Of a DNA stretch of 64,000 bases, positions 34,475-43,159 are shown one piece after another. Location: contig NZ_BOQP01000035.1 of assembly GCF_018332715.1 (NCBI RefSeq), forward strand, positions 124,001-188,000. The letters run 5' to 3'. Origin of the DNA: Winogradskya consettensis. GTDB taxonomy: Bacteria; Actinomycetota; Actinomycetes; Mycobacteriales; Micromonosporaceae. The notes beneath the pieces were generated by a model. It ran no database searches. It was not told the origin of the DNA and saw nothing but the letters and a program-made list of their open reading frames with translations. The position numbers were made by a program, and so were the translations under genes. The first letter of the stretch is position 1; every line of letters begins with the position of its first letter.

Positions 34475-35137
34475 GTGGACCTTGCCTACCGCGTAGCGGG
34501 CGACCCGACAAACCCTCCCATGCTTCTCCTTCACGGCCTCGGCGAATCAACACACGATTGGGAGAACGTCCTCCCCGACCTGGCAGCTGATCATTACGTG
34601 TGGGCGGTGGACCTGCGGGGTCACGGCTCCAGCCCCCACCCGGGCACCTACTCGTTCGAACTGATGCGGGACGACGTCCTCGCCTTTCTCGACACCCACG
34701 CCATCGGCCCCTGCGTGATGATCGGCCACTCGATGGGTGGCCTCACGGCACTGCTGCTCGCCGAGCTCGACCCGAGCCGCCTCACCCACCTGATCCTGGA
34801 GGACGTGGCCGCACCCCGCCTGAACGTCCTGCACCGCGAGCCCCTGGACCCACCGGACGAGCCCACACCATTCGACTTCGCCGCGGTCAACCCACTCTTC
34901 GCCCAGCTCAGCAACCCCGACCCGGCCTGGTGGGAGCACACCCGCACCCTGCCCACTCCCACCCTGGTCATCGGCGGCGGCACCCCCAGCACCATCCCGC
35001 AGACCCTCCTCGCGGACATGGTCGCCCAAATGCCCCACGCCACCCTCACCACCATCGAAGCCGGCCACGACGTCCACGCCACCCACCCCACAGAGTTCCT
35101 GACCGCCGTCACTACTTTCCTCAAGTCATCTCTCTGA
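34475..35137 (+). CDS. Alpha/beta hydrolase
   Basis: About 220 aa from GTG 34475 (a TTG at 34457 is possible). LLLHGLGESTHDWENVLPDL gives the oxyanion loop; nucleophile Ser lies in GHSMGG; the acid and catalytic His (AGHDVHATHP) follow. Typical of small esterase or haloperoxidase-like hydrolases with a reduced cap. No Shine-Dalgarno is seen; TATCGT about 6 bases upstream allows a leaderless message. Substrate unknown, and no clear link to its neighbours. Confidence 0.82.
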   Translation: MDLAYRVAGDPTNPPMLLLHGLGESTHDWENVLPDLAADHYVWAVDLRGHGSSPHPGTYSFELMRDDVLAFLDTHAIGPCVMIGHSMGGLTALLLAELDPSRLTHLILEDVAAPRLNVLHREPLDPPDEPTPFDFAAVNPLFAQLSNPDPAWWEHTRTLPTPTLVIGGGTPSTIPQTLLADMVAQMPHATLTTIEAGHDVHATHPTEFLTAVTTFLKSSL

Positions 35138-35175
35138 GGCTTTAGGCCTTAATCACCGTTTATAGCAAATCTTGG

Positions 35176-35211
35176 TGGACGTTTGTATCGCTGAGCGATA
35201 CATTCGCTGTA
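35176..35211 (+). promoter_or_regulatory. AbiE promoter with embedded operator, leaderless
   Basis: TGGACG (35176-35181), 17 bp, then TACATT (35199-35204) make a good actinobacterial promoter whose start point would fall at or next to the ATG at 35211, so the message would be leaderless. A perfect inverted repeat, TGTATCGC-TGA-GCGATACA (35184-35202), lies between and overlaps the -10. AbiEi antitoxins of other species repress their own operon by binding inverted repeats. Confidence 0.7.
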
Positions 35212-35894
35212 TGAATGCGCGGCGTTTTGCGGCTCTGGCCGCAGTGGCGGAGCGGCAGGGCGGGCTCATCAGCACTGCCCAGGCCGCTGGACAGGGGATC
35301 AGTCGGGCTGCCCTGGGCAGACTTGCGGAGGCCGAAGCAATCGTCGCTCTGCGCCGCGGCATCTACCTGATGCGCGGTGGCACGTCGGACCTGACTGATC
35401 TGAGAGCCGCGTGGCTTGCCAGCAATCCCGATCGCGATCCCGACGCCGAGCTGATCAGCGGGCCGGTGCTCTCGCATGCTGCCGCCGCTCAGGTGTGGGA
35501 GGCCGGTGACCTTTCGGTATGGCCGATGGACATCACCATCCCGGAGCGGCGCTGGAGTAGGCAGCCTGACATCCGCTTCCGGGTGCGAAGCCTCGACCCT
35601 GGTGATGTCACAGTGATGAACGGGCTGCCGATCACCACGCCCGCCCGCACCGTCGCGGATCTTCTGGACGACCGGATGGGCGGCCACGATCCGGCTCACG
35701 TGGGCAAGGTCGCTGCTGATCTGCTGACCGGCCGTCGTGACACTTTCCCTGGCCTCGCCCGTCACCTCGCCGGTCGCGGCAGGCGGCTCGGCCTGCGAAG
35801 CACCGCAGGGGGATCCGCGGTGCTCAACGGGCTGCTTGTTGCGGCCGGCTATGGCGAATCTTCTCAAGGAGACGAAGGGCTGGACGCTGCATGA
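35211..35894 (+). CDS. abiEi: AbiEi-type antitoxin (type IV toxin-antitoxin)
   Basis: 227 aa from ATG 35211, fixed by the promoter just upstream. The N-terminal winged helix (GGLISTAQAAGQGISRAALGRLAEAEAIVALRRGIYLM) is that of AbiEi-type proteins, followed by the C-terminal antitoxin domain (VLSHAAAAQVWEAGDL, ITTPARTVADLLDD). AbiEi counteracts the AbiEii nucleotidyltransferase without direct binding and autorepresses the operon. The toxin gene overlaps by ATGA. Its position between polysaccharide blocks suggests insertion as an accessory module. Confidence 0.87.
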   Translation: MNARRFAALAAVAERQGGLISTAQAAGQGISRAALGRLAEAEAIVALRRGIYLMRGGTSDLTDLRAAWLASNPDRDPDAELISGPVLSHAAAAQVWEAGDLSVWPMDITIPERRWSRQPDIRFRVRSLDPGDVTVMNGLPITTPARTVADLLDDRMGGHDPAHVGKVAADLLTGRRDTFPGLARHLAGRGRRLGLRSTAGGSAVLNGLLVAAGYGESSQGDEGLDAA

Positions 35895-37111
35895 CACTGG
35901 GTCGAGCACAATTTGCCGCCGCGGCCTACGTCTCTGTGCTGACCAAAGTGCCACAAGCGCGGGTGCGCACGGTCTTTGCGCGGCTTCTCGAGTCAGGCAC
36001 TTCAGGCACCGAAGGGCCGCGGGTGGCCGATTTCCTCGCTGAGCAACGGACCGTGTGCGAAGCCGAGTTTGGGCCTGACGGTGAACGCCTTGTTCTTTCT
36101 CTGGGTAGGGCGTGGGCTGCGGATCCCCCCTCGTCGCAGGGGCTGGCGGTATGGAGTGACCTGCCCGTATCGCCCGAGCATCCGTTGGCTGATATTTCCA
36201 AACCGTCGAGCGATCTCGCCAAGTCGCTGTCCGACCGAAGTCGGCGCATCGCTCGGGAAGGGAAGCTTCCGCTTGACCACGTCAGGCGGAGCGTCGCGAT
36301 CGACCGGCTGATGCAGCGACTCATGAGTGATCAGGGCCGCGACTGGATTCTCAAGGGTGGTACGGCGCTCGCGAGCCGCAGAGCGGTTCTGGGATACACG
36401 GCTCGCAAAACGCTAGACCTCGACGCTGCTACACATGCAGAGGACGTCGAGGACATCATCGTGGGGCTGGACGCGGCGGTCTCGAAGGACCTCGAGGACG
36501 GGGTGGATTTCCGGCGAAAGACGGTCGAGCACGTCAAAGCGCAGGGGAAGACGGCGGTGCGGGTCAAGTACGACATGTACGTCGGCCTGCGTGTATGGGA
36601 ATCCGTGAAGGTCGAGGTTGTCCAGGACACGGAGCTGACGTGCTCACCCGTGCTCGCCCCAGCGTCGCCGGCCGCTGCGGACGCGCACGGCTGGATGGTG
36701 ATGCCGTATCGGACTGTGCACCCGGCGGACCACGTCGCGGACAAATGGGCCGGCATGACCGAAGTGCAGCCGAACGGTACCCCCTCGAGCCGTTTTCGCG
36801 ACCTCCTCGATCTGGTGACGATCGTGAACTCCGAAGTGATCGAGGCGGACGACGTTATTCGTGCATGCGCGCAGCGGCGTTTGCGTCCGGGGATGGCGGC
36901 GGGGGTCAGCACGTTGCAACTGCCTGCCGAGACCTGGCGTGCCGGCTACCGCAAAGTTGCCAGGGAAGCAGCCAAACTGGGAGTCCCAGAGGCGATCCTC
37001 CTTCCCGAGGCAGACGAAGCCGTCGTCTTCGTCGCGTATTTTCTCAACCCGGTCCTGGCGGGGACAGCCACCGGGTCGTGGAGTCCTGAGCTTCACAGAT
37101 GGCAGTCCTGA
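35891..37111 (+). CDS. abiEii: AbiEii-type nucleotidyltransferase toxin
   Basis: 406 aa. Nucleotidyltransferase signature ILKGGTALA (K155-G-G-T) followed by TLDLDA (D176, D178), then VKVEVVQD and the helical DKWAGM...RFRDLLDLV block typical of the AbiEii family. Known AbiEii/MenT enzymes transfer nucleotides, some onto tRNA acceptor stems, stopping growth; AbiE was first described as phage abortive infection. An N-terminal region of about 100 residues before the catalytic core is present. Translationally coupled to the antitoxin. Confidence 0.87.
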   Translation: MTLGRAQFAAAAYVSVLTKVPQARVRTVFARLLESGTSGTEGPRVADFLAEQRTVCEAEFGPDGERLVLSLGRAWAADPPSSQGLAVWSDLPVSPEHPLADISKPSSDLAKSLSDRSRRIAREGKLPLDHVRRSVAIDRLMQRLMSDQGRDWILKGGTALASRRAVLGYTARKTLDLDAATHAEDVEDIIVGLDAAVSKDLEDGVDFRRKTVEHVKAQGKTAVRVKYDMYVGLRVWESVKVEVVQDTELTCSPVLAPASPAAADAHGWMVMPYRTVHPADHVADKWAGMTEVQPNGTPSSRFRDLLDLVTIVNSEVIEADDVIRACAQRRLRPGMAAGVSTLQLPAETWRAGYRKVAREAAKLGVPEAILLPEADEAVVFVAYFLNPVLAGTATGSWSPELHRWQS

Positions 37112-37422
37112 ACCGCTCAGGTCGCTCTGGACGGGCCGGCGGAGCGAGGCTGATCTGCGACGATCTCGTCATGTCGATGGACTTGATGGCCTGCGCTGAC
37201 CACGCCGTGGAGCATGCGCGTCGGAGGCTTTCTGGTTACGAACGGTTTGTGGGAATGCTCTGGTATGGCGCCGTTGAGGTGGATCCGACGAAGGTGGGAG
37301 GTTGTCGGCTGCTTTGCCGGTGAGGGATGGCCTGAGCCGGAGCGGGTGAAGGTTGGCTTCGACTCGGCGGAGCGGGTGGCGGCCGGGGGTGGGTACGCCT
37401 ACTTCCGGTCCTAGGGGATTGG
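37112..37422. other. Non-coding interval after the AbiE operon
   Basis: About 310 bases between the toxin gene and the convergent DoxX-like gene. Only a 74-codon open frame without a ribosome-binding site or recognisable protein is present. No clear terminator hairpin or attachment-site repeat is seen. Confidence 0.45.
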
Positions 37423-37773
37423 TTACCAGTGGTAGGTCAGGTTGACGACCAGGTTGGCCACGACTGTGGTGAAGAAGACCGCCCAGCCGGTGAGGTTGCG
37501 GGAGCCTACTCGGAGGTGGGCGATGAGGGCTCCGGTGAAGTAGAGGACCAGGCCGATTGCGGCGAGGGTGCCCAGTAGGGGGAGGGCGAGGCCGGCCAGG
37601 AGGCCAAGGGTGCCGGCTGCCAGGAATGCGCCGAGGATCGGGACCCAGGTGCGGGGGATTCGTTTGATGTCCGCTTGGGCTTTGGGGTAGTCGTGGCCGA
37701 TCAGGTAGAAGGTGGCGGCGATGGCGGTGAAGAGGGCCGTGATGAGGGTGAGCGTGAGGTAAGCGGCGTACAT
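37423..37773 (-). CDS. DoxX-like small membrane protein
   Basis: 116 aa from ATG 37773, with GGAG 6 bases upstream. Four membrane helices; the IKRIPRTWVPILGAFLAAGTLGLLAGL segment is typical of DoxX-like proteins. Function in this family is poorly known, sometimes redox or quinone related. Divergent from the GT4 at 37880, sharing a 106-bp promoter region. Confidence 0.75.
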   Translation of the reverse strand: MYAAYLTLTLITALFTAIAATFYLIGHDYPKAQADIKRIPRTWVPILGAFLAAGTLGLLAGLALPLLGTLAAIGLVLYFTGALIAHLRVGSRNLTGWAVFFTTVVANLVVNLTYHW

Positions 37774-37879
37774 GGGCGCTCCAATGTGGTTGGTTGCCAC
37801 ATGGACGAGGTGGGCGCGGGAAGTGTGACGGGGAGGGGAAGTGGCTGCCGGGGCGGGGCGGTGGTGCGACGATCCGAGA

Positions 37880-38989
37880 ATGGCCGTGCGGATCGGGGTT
37901 GACGGGCGGGTGCTCAACGAGCGGTATCACGGGATCGGGCGGGTGGCTTATGAGCTTTGCCGGGGGATGGCTCGGGTGCCGGGGGTGGAGCTTGTTGTGT
38001 TCGTGGGGGACCAGCGCTCGGAGCGGTTTGATGTGGCGGCGTTGGGGGCGCTGCCCGGTGTGAGTGTGCGGCGGGTGGGGATGAAGGCAGTTGACGTCCG
38101 GCAGCTGTGGGGGTGGTGGGCTGCCGCCAGGGACGTTGACGTGATGTTTTTTCCCTATCACCTCGGGGCTTCGCCGGTGCTGGGGAAACCGGGTGTGGCG
38201 CTGGTGCACGACTGCATTTTTGAGACTGATGCTCGCTTTGCGCCGTCGCGGGCGGTCGGTTGGGCGTACCGGGTCATGACCGGGCTGGTGGTTCGGAGCT
38301 TGACCGTGGCGACGGTGAGTGCGGCTTCCGCGCAGGAGATCGAGCGGTTCTACGGGCGGCGGGTTCATCCGGGGCGGGTCATTCACAACGGGGTTGATCA
38401 GGAGTTGCGGGGCAGCGCCGAGGGGGCGCGCAGGCTGCGGGAGGAATTCGGGCTCGAGCCCGGGTACGTGCTGCACGTCGGGGCTCAGCGGCCGCACAAG
38501 AACGTCGGGTTGCTGGTGGAGGCGGTCGCCGCGGTTCCGGGGGCGAGGCTTGTGCTGGTCGGGTCCGCGGACGAGCGGTTTCCGGTGGAGAAGAGCGCCG
38601 GGGAAAGGGTGACGCGGCTTCCCTTCGTACCCGAGGAACTGCTGGGGAGTCTTTACGCGGGTGCGGCGCTCCTCGCGTACCCATCGCTGGTTGAGGGGTT
38701 TGGGTTGCCCATGCTGGAGGCCATGGTGGCCGGGACCGCCGTGCTCGCGAGTGACGTGCCGGTGTTGCGGGAAGTGGGTGGCAGTGCGGCGCTCTACGCC
38801 GCGCCCACGTGTGCCGAGGCGTGGACGGCTGCGATCTCCCGGCTGCTCGCCGATGATGATTTGCGGGCTCAGCTGGGTGCTGCCGGCGTCGTGCACGCCT
38901 CGGGGTTCACGTGGGACAGAGCCGCTGAGCGGCTCGTCGCCGCCTGCCGGGAGCTGGCGGGGAGTTATCCGGCCGCGGCCGAGAGGTAA
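37880..38989 (+). CDS. GT4 glycosyltransferase
   Basis: 369 aa from ATG 37880. N-terminal RIGVDGRVLNERYHGIGRVAYEL is the acceptor-side block of mannosyl/rhamnosyl GT4 enzymes. The donor domain has VLHVGAQRPHKNVGLLVEAV, YPSLVEGFGLPMLEAMVAG (E-x7-E) and ASDVPVLREVGGSAALY. Probably acts in one of the polysaccharide pathways. Its 3' end overlaps the convergent secreted-hydrolase gene by 25 bp. Confidence 0.88.
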   Translation: MAVRIGVDGRVLNERYHGIGRVAYELCRGMARVPGVELVVFVGDQRSERFDVAALGALPGVSVRRVGMKAVDVRQLWGWWAAARDVDVMFFPYHLGASPVLGKPGVALVHDCIFETDARFAPSRAVGWAYRVMTGLVVRSLTVATVSAASAQEIERFYGRRVHPGRVIHNGVDQELRGSAEGARRLREEFGLEPGYVLHVGAQRPHKNVGLLVEAVAAVPGARLVLVGSADERFPVEKSAGERVTRLPFVPEELLGSLYAGAALLAYPSLVEGFGLPMLEAMVAGTAVLASDVPVLREVGGSAALYAAPTCAEAWTAAISRLLADDDLRAQLGAAGVVHASGFTWDRAAERLVAACRELAGSYPAAAER

Positions 38990-40095
38990 CGGGCGTTGCC
39001 GATGATGTCGGACGGGGCGAGGCGGACGATGTAGAGCGCCGCCAGGTTGTTGCGCCGGGCGATGGCCATCACGGCCGGGAGCTGGCTGGGGAGGCAGACG
39101 TGGCTGGTCTCGGCCATCGTGCGCAGGCCCTTGGCGGCGGCGAGGCCGGAGAGGTACGAGATGGTGTCGGCGTTCTCGGCCCAGGTGCCGTAGACGACGA
39201 CCTTCGGGTCCTTGAGGGCCGCGATCTGGCGGGTGGCGTCGTAGCCGCGCTGGACCTCGCCGTTGATCTCCGGGCTGGACGTGCCGGCGAGGTTGGTCGC
39301 GACGGCCCTGTCGAAGTCGCCGGCGCGCATGCCGTAGGAGGGGTAGAGAACCGCGGTCGTGCCCTGGTAGCCGGCGGAGCGCAGGCTGGCGATCTGCCAG
39401 TTCTGGTACGCGGCGAGCGAGTTCAGGTACCACTTGAGGAACTTGGCCGCCTGGCCCTTGGTGCTGGACATGCCGGGCTTCCAGCCGGGGGTCGGCGTGG
39501 CCTTGCGGGCGTTGACGTCGAATGCGAAGTAGAGGTTGCGCAGCTTGCCGGTGGCCGGGTCGAGCTTGAAGGGATAGGTCAGCTCGCCCCAGTGGCCGCC
39601 GCCGGTGCGCACGACGGAGAAGTTCCGGCCGACCTTCGTGAAGACCTTCTTCAGGTAGCGCGTGGCGAGGGTGCGGTACTGCGTACCGAAGATGAGGTTG
39701 GGCTCTTTCGAGTCGGTGTACGTGTCACCGTTCTGGTCGACGTAGCGGGCGCCGGGCAGCGCGAGCAGCCAGTCGGGGGCCTCGTGGACACCCGCGTTGA
39801 AGGTGATCGTGTAGCCGAGCGACCTGAGGCGGGTGATCCGGGCGGCGATGCCGTCCAGGTACGCCTCGTCGTACTGGCCCTGGGTGGGCTCGGCCTGGAA
39901 CCAGTTCATCTCGACCAGGACGTCCGCTGCCCCGCCCGCGTTGTGCAGGCCGGCCATCTCGGCGTCGGAGTAGTTGCCGATGATGCCGAGCTTCGTCGTG
40001 GTCGACACGCTGGCCTGAGCCTCGGCAGGGGTGAACGCGAAGAGGGCGATAGCGGCGGCGGCCGCTGCGGCGATCTTAGTCGAGAAGTTGTTCAC
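38965..40095 (-). CDS. Secreted TIM-barrel protein, putative glycoside hydrolase
   Basis: 376 aa with signal peptide to about residue 28 (KIAAAAAAAIALFAFTPAEAQA). The mature part looks like a (beta/alpha)8 barrel with EMNWFQAEPTQGQYDEAYLDGIAARITRLRSLGYTITF, resembling the N-terminal barrel of beta-galactosidase-like (GH42/GH35) proteins. GGGHWGELTYP and VYGTWAENAD may carry the catalytic Glu pair. No exact family can be named. It may act on the polymer made by the converging GT4 pathway. Confidence 0.7.
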   Translation of the reverse strand: MNNFSTKIAAAAAAAIALFAFTPAEAQASVSTTTKLGIIGNYSDAEMAGLHNAGGAADVLVEMNWFQAEPTQGQYDEAYLDGIAARITRLRSLGYTITFNAGVHEAPDWLLALPGARYVDQNGDTYTDSKEPNLIFGTQYRTLATRYLKKVFTKVGRNFSVVRTGGGHWGELTYPFKLDPATGKLRNLYFAFDVNARKATPTPGWKPGMSSTKGQAAKFLKWYLNSLAAYQNWQIASLRSAGYQGTTAVLYPSYGMRAGDFDRAVATNLAGTSSPEINGEVQRGYDATRQIAALKDPKVVVYGTWAENADTISYLSGLAAAKGLRTMAETSHVCLPSQLPAVMAIARRNNLAALYIVRLAPSDIIGNARYLSAAAG

Positions 40096-40183
40096 GACGG
40101 TGTTGTCGGCGCGCCCCGGCAGTCGGAGCGCACTGGCAACCGAGCCCTAACGCGCGGCACCCCAACTGCAATACGCTGCCGCG

Positions 40184-40377
40184 ATGGAGCACCACGTGAT
40201 GCCCGAGGGCATGCCCCCCACGAACGGTTACAGCCACGCTGTCTCTTTCACCGGCACGATGGTCGCGATCTCCGGTCAGGTGCCGCTCGGCCCTCGGCCA
40301 GCTCCCTGGTGCAGGTGAGCGGTCTGGTGCATCTCTCCTTCCGAGTGGAGATCGAGGCGCTCGCGGCCCGGCCTTGA
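40184..40377 (+). pseudogene. RidA/YjgF family gene remnant with internal deletion
   Basis: The first 36 codons read as a normal RidA N-terminus (PEGMPPTNGYSHAVSFTGTMVAISGQVPL) but the frame stops at 40318. The normal C-terminus (SSLVQVSGLVHLSFRVEIEALA) continues in another frame to a stop at 40377. About 200 bases of the usual 390 are missing, including the core with the conserved Arg. RidA deaminates reactive enamine/imine metabolites, so this copy cannot work. Confidence 0.8.
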
Positions 40378-40422
40378 GGCATTTGGCCGCTTTCATGGCT
40401 TTTACCAGGGCATGATTCAGGC

Positions 40423-41715
40423 ATGTCGCTGATCGCCAACCGGCTGCCGCGCGGTGCCCGCCTCTCGGCCGAATCCTGGCAGTCCCGGCACCGGATCGTG
40501 ACGGCGCTGCTGTGGGCGCATCTCCCGGTGCTGCTCGTGCTGGGATTTGTCGGACCGATGCCGCTGTGGGAGGGCCTGGCGCTGCCCGGCGGGATCGCCG
40601 TCCTCGCCGCCGCGGCCATGTTCGTCGGCAACACCCGGGCGCAGGCATCGCTCGCCAGCGTCGGGCTCATCGCCTGCACGTTCGTCGCGATCGAGCTCTC
40701 CGGTGGGCAGATGTCACTGCACATCCACCTGTACGCGATTCTCGTCTTCATCGCGCTCTACCAGCAGTGGGAGCCCCTCTCGTGGGCCGTGCTGGTGGTC
40801 GTCGTGCACCACGGCATCCTCGGGCTGGTCGCACCCGGCCGGGTCTTCGGCATGCCCGGCATGACGCACTGGGAGGGGCTGCGCCAGGTCGTCCTGCACG
40901 CGAGCCTCGCCCTGATCGAGGTAGCCGGGATCCTCGTGCTCTGGCACTTCGCCGAGATCGCCGAGAAGGAAGCGGAGACCGCCAACCGGGCCACCGAGGA
41001 ACAGCGGCTCGACCACGAGCGGGTCCAGCGCGAATCCGAGGGCCGGCTGGTCGCGGAGGAGCGGCAGAACCTCGCGGCCACGGCCGAGCGGGCAGCGCAG
41101 ATCGCCGGGGACGCCGAAGCGGTCGGCGGCGAGGCCCAGGCGGCGATCGCGGCCGTGGCGGCTGTCGACGCGGAGCTCGCCACGCTGGCGACGGCGGTGC
41201 GGGACGTGGCGGCCCGCTCCGGGGAAGCGGCGAGCAATGCCTCGCGTGGCCGGGACACCGCCATGCAGGCCGTCGAGAAGGTGCAGGGGCTCGAACGCTC
41301 GGTCAGCGAGATCGCCGAGGTCAACGCGCTGATCGCCCAGCTCGCCGCGCAGACGAATCTGCTCGCGCTCAACGCCACCATCGAGGCGGCGCGGGCGGGG
41401 GAGGCCGGTCGTGGCTTCGCCGTGGTCGCCAACGAGGTGAAGGAACTGGCCCAGCAGACGGCCAGCTCCGTCGAGCGGGTCAACCAGGTCATCGAGTCGA
41501 TCGTCGCCCAGACCGGGGACGTGTCGGAGACCTTCCAGTCCACCACCGCCGCGGTCACCGACATCCACACCGTGCAGACCGACATCGCCGCCTCGGTCGA
41601 GGAGCAGTCCGCCGTGCTCGGCGAGGTGACCCGTCAGCTGTCCCACGCGACCGCGGCGGCCGAGTCGGTGCTGACGGGCCTCAACCGCCTGACGAGCCGG
41701 GCTGCAGACCGCTGA
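40423..41715 (+). CDS. Methyl-accepting chemotaxis protein with polytopic sensor
   Basis: 430 aa. The N-terminal 190 residues contain five to six hydrophobic helices instead of a periplasmic sensor, so signals are sensed within or at the membrane. A coiled coil (about 190-290) leads to the conserved hairpin tip EVNALIAQLAAQTNLLALNATIEAARAGEAGRGFAVVANEVKELA, written here only as landmarks around residues 300-345 (tip IAQLAAQTNLLALNATIEAA). It signals to CheA/CheW. Such receptors fit motile actinomycetes with flagellate spores. No che genes are nearby. Followed by a c-di-GMP phosphodiesterase gene. Confidence 0.9.
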   Translation: MSLIANRLPRGARLSAESWQSRHRIVTALLWAHLPVLLVLGFVGPMPLWEGLALPGGIAVLAAAAMFVGNTRAQASLASVGLIACTFVAIELSGGQMSLHIHLYAILVFIALYQQWEPLSWAVLVVVVHHGILGLVAPGRVFGMPGMTHWEGLRQVVLHASLALIEVAGILVLWHFAEIAEKEAETANRATEEQRLDHERVQRESEGRLVAEERQNLAATAERAAQIAGDAEAVGGEAQAAIAAVAAVDAELATLATAVRDVAARSGEAASNASRGRDTAMQAVEKVQGLERSVSEIAEVNALIAQLAAQTNLLALNATIEAARAGEAGRGFAVVANEVKELAQQTASSVERVNQVIESIVAQTGDVSETFQSTTAAVTDIHTVQTDIAASVEEQSAVLGEVTRQLSHATAAAESVLTGLNRLTSRAADR

Positions 41716-41742
41716 TTCGCCGCTCGGCTCAAGTCTGCGGAG

Positions 41743-42909
41743 GTGCTGCCGATCGGTGCGGGCATGGACTGGCCGATGATCGAGCGTCTGCTCGGTCTCG
41801 CGCGCGCCCATCTCGGTGCCGAGGTCGCCGTGCTCTCCGACATCAGCGACGGGCGCCAGGTGGTCCGGGCCGTCAGCGGTGATGTCGGTGCCTGGGTGGT
41901 GGGCGTGGAGCTCACCGATTCGTACTGCCTGCGGGTGGCCGAGGGGACGCTCTCCCCGGTGATCCCCGACGCCCGCCGCGAGGTGTCGACGCGTGACCTC
42001 GGATTCACCCAGCGGCACGGGATCGGCTCGTACGTCGGGGTGCCGTGGAGCACGGCGGACGGCTCGCGGGCGGGGATTCTCTGCTGTCTCAGCCGTACGC
42101 CCGACCCGCGGCTCGGCCAGGACTCCGCCCTCTTCCTGGGGATGCTCGCCGAGCTGATCGGCGACCAGGTGAACAGCCCCGTGGTGCAGCACGAGCGCGA
42201 GGACATCGGCATGCTCCGCGACGTCCTCGACGAGCGGACCCTCCGGATGGTCTTCCAGCCCGTCGTGCGGCTGAGTGACGGCGTGACGGTCGGCTACGAG
42301 TCGCTGGCCCGTTTCGACCTGACCGCGTTCCCGACGCCGGCCCACGCGTTCGCCGCCGCCGGGCGTGCCGGGCTCGGCGTCGACCTGGAACTGCTCGCGA
42401 TCGAGCGGGCGTTCGAGGCGCTGCCCGACATGCCGTACGACACGACGCTGGGCATCAACCTGTCGGCCGAGGCGCTGATGTCCCCCGCGGTGCAGGCGTC
42501 GGTGCTGGCCCATGCCGGCGGCAACATCTGCGTGGAGGTCACCGAGCACACCGCGGTCACCGACTATCCCGCGCTGAACGAGGTCACCGGGCGGCTCCGC
42601 GCCGCGAACGTCCTGATCGTGGTCGACGACGCGGGCGCCGGGTTCGCCAGCCTGCAGCACATCCTCCAGCTGCGGCCGGACATCATCAAGCTCGACATCA
42701 GCCTGACCCGCGACATCGACGCTGACCCGGTGCGCTCGGCGCTGGCCCGCTCGCTGGTGTCGTTCGCGGCCGAGGTCGGGGCTCGTCTGGTCGCCGAGGG
42801 CATCGAGACCCGGGCCGAGCACGACAAGCTGCGTACGATCGGCGTCGACTTCGGCCAGGGCTACTTCCTCGCCAAGCCCGGTCCACTTCCACTACGCCCC
42901 TTTGGCTGA
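41743..42909 (+). CDS. GAF-EAL protein, predicted c-di-GMP phosphodiesterase
   Basis: 388 aa from GTG 41743 (ATG 41764 is an alternative; neither has a strong ribosome-binding site). The N-terminal 150 residues resemble a GAF sensor (GIGSYVGVPWSTADGSRAGILCCLS). The EAL domain has ESL in place of EAL in GYESLARF, then INLS, EVTEH, DDAGAGFASL (usual DDFGTG), IKLDISL, AEGIET and GQGYFLAKP, so most metal and substrate residues are kept. It should hydrolyse c-di-GMP to pGpG. It sits 27 bp behind the chemoreceptor, suggesting a signalling unit. Confidence 0.85.
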   Translation: MLPIGAGMDWPMIERLLGLARAHLGAEVAVLSDISDGRQVVRAVSGDVGAWVVGVELTDSYCLRVAEGTLSPVIPDARREVSTRDLGFTQRHGIGSYVGVPWSTADGSRAGILCCLSRTPDPRLGQDSALFLGMLAELIGDQVNSPVVQHEREDIGMLRDVLDERTLRMVFQPVVRLSDGVTVGYESLARFDLTAFPTPAHAFAAAGRAGLGVDLELLAIERAFEALPDMPYDTTLGINLSAEALMSPAVQASVLAHAGGNICVEVTEHTAVTDYPALNEVTGRLRAANVLIVVDDAGAGFASLQHILQLRPDIIKLDISLTRDIDADPVRSALARSLVSFAAEVGARLVAEGIETRAEHDKLRTIGVDFGQGYFLAKPGPLPLRPFG

Positions 42910-43035
42910 CACCCCCACAGCGAGTACGCCGAGCAGGCCGATCAGGAGCAGGATAATGACGGCGAAGTGGGTCTTGTCGCGTCGGGTCATACGCCGGGGT
43001 TGCTTTCCGCCCCAGTCGAATCGTTGATCGGGCAC
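42892..43035 (-). CDS. Small single-pass membrane protein (47 aa)
   Basis: From GTG 43035 the frame encodes a basic, aromatic N-terminus (PDQRFDWGGKQPRRMTRRDK) and one transmembrane helix (FAVIILLLIGLLGVLAVGV). The ATG at 42990 would give 32 aa. It overlaps the convergent EAL gene end by 18 bp. The clean basic-then-hydrophobic layout and stop argue for a real small protein, but the ribosome-binding site is weak. Confidence 0.5.
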   Translation of the reverse strand: MPDQRFDWGGKQPRRMTRRDKTHFAVIILLLIGLLGVLAVGVSAKGA

Positions 43036-43159
43036 CCGTCCAGTCTTCGCCACCGCACCGGTCCACGGTCATAGTCGAAAGAACCAAAAATATTTAGCCT
43101 ATTTCCGTACGACCTCCGGGGCCTATTGTTCGTTGAAGCTCTTCAGTGAGGAGGCGGGT

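Noticed and set aside
37099..37323. 74-codon frame after the AbiE toxin
   Set aside because: No ribosome-binding site, overlaps the toxin end, and no protein-like pattern.
35138..37422. Attachment sites or integrase around the AbiE operon
   Set aside because: I saw no integrase gene and no direct repeats flanking the module, so mobility is only suggested by its function and location.
37169..39433. 754-codon minus-strand frame opposite the GT4
   Set aside because: Pro/His/Arg-rich antisense product with no recognisable motif; GT4 motifs on the plus strand are clear.
40714..42822. Long minus-strand frame opposite the chemoreceptor and EAL genes
   Set aside because: Antisense composition and no start signal; the sense genes carry complete signatures.
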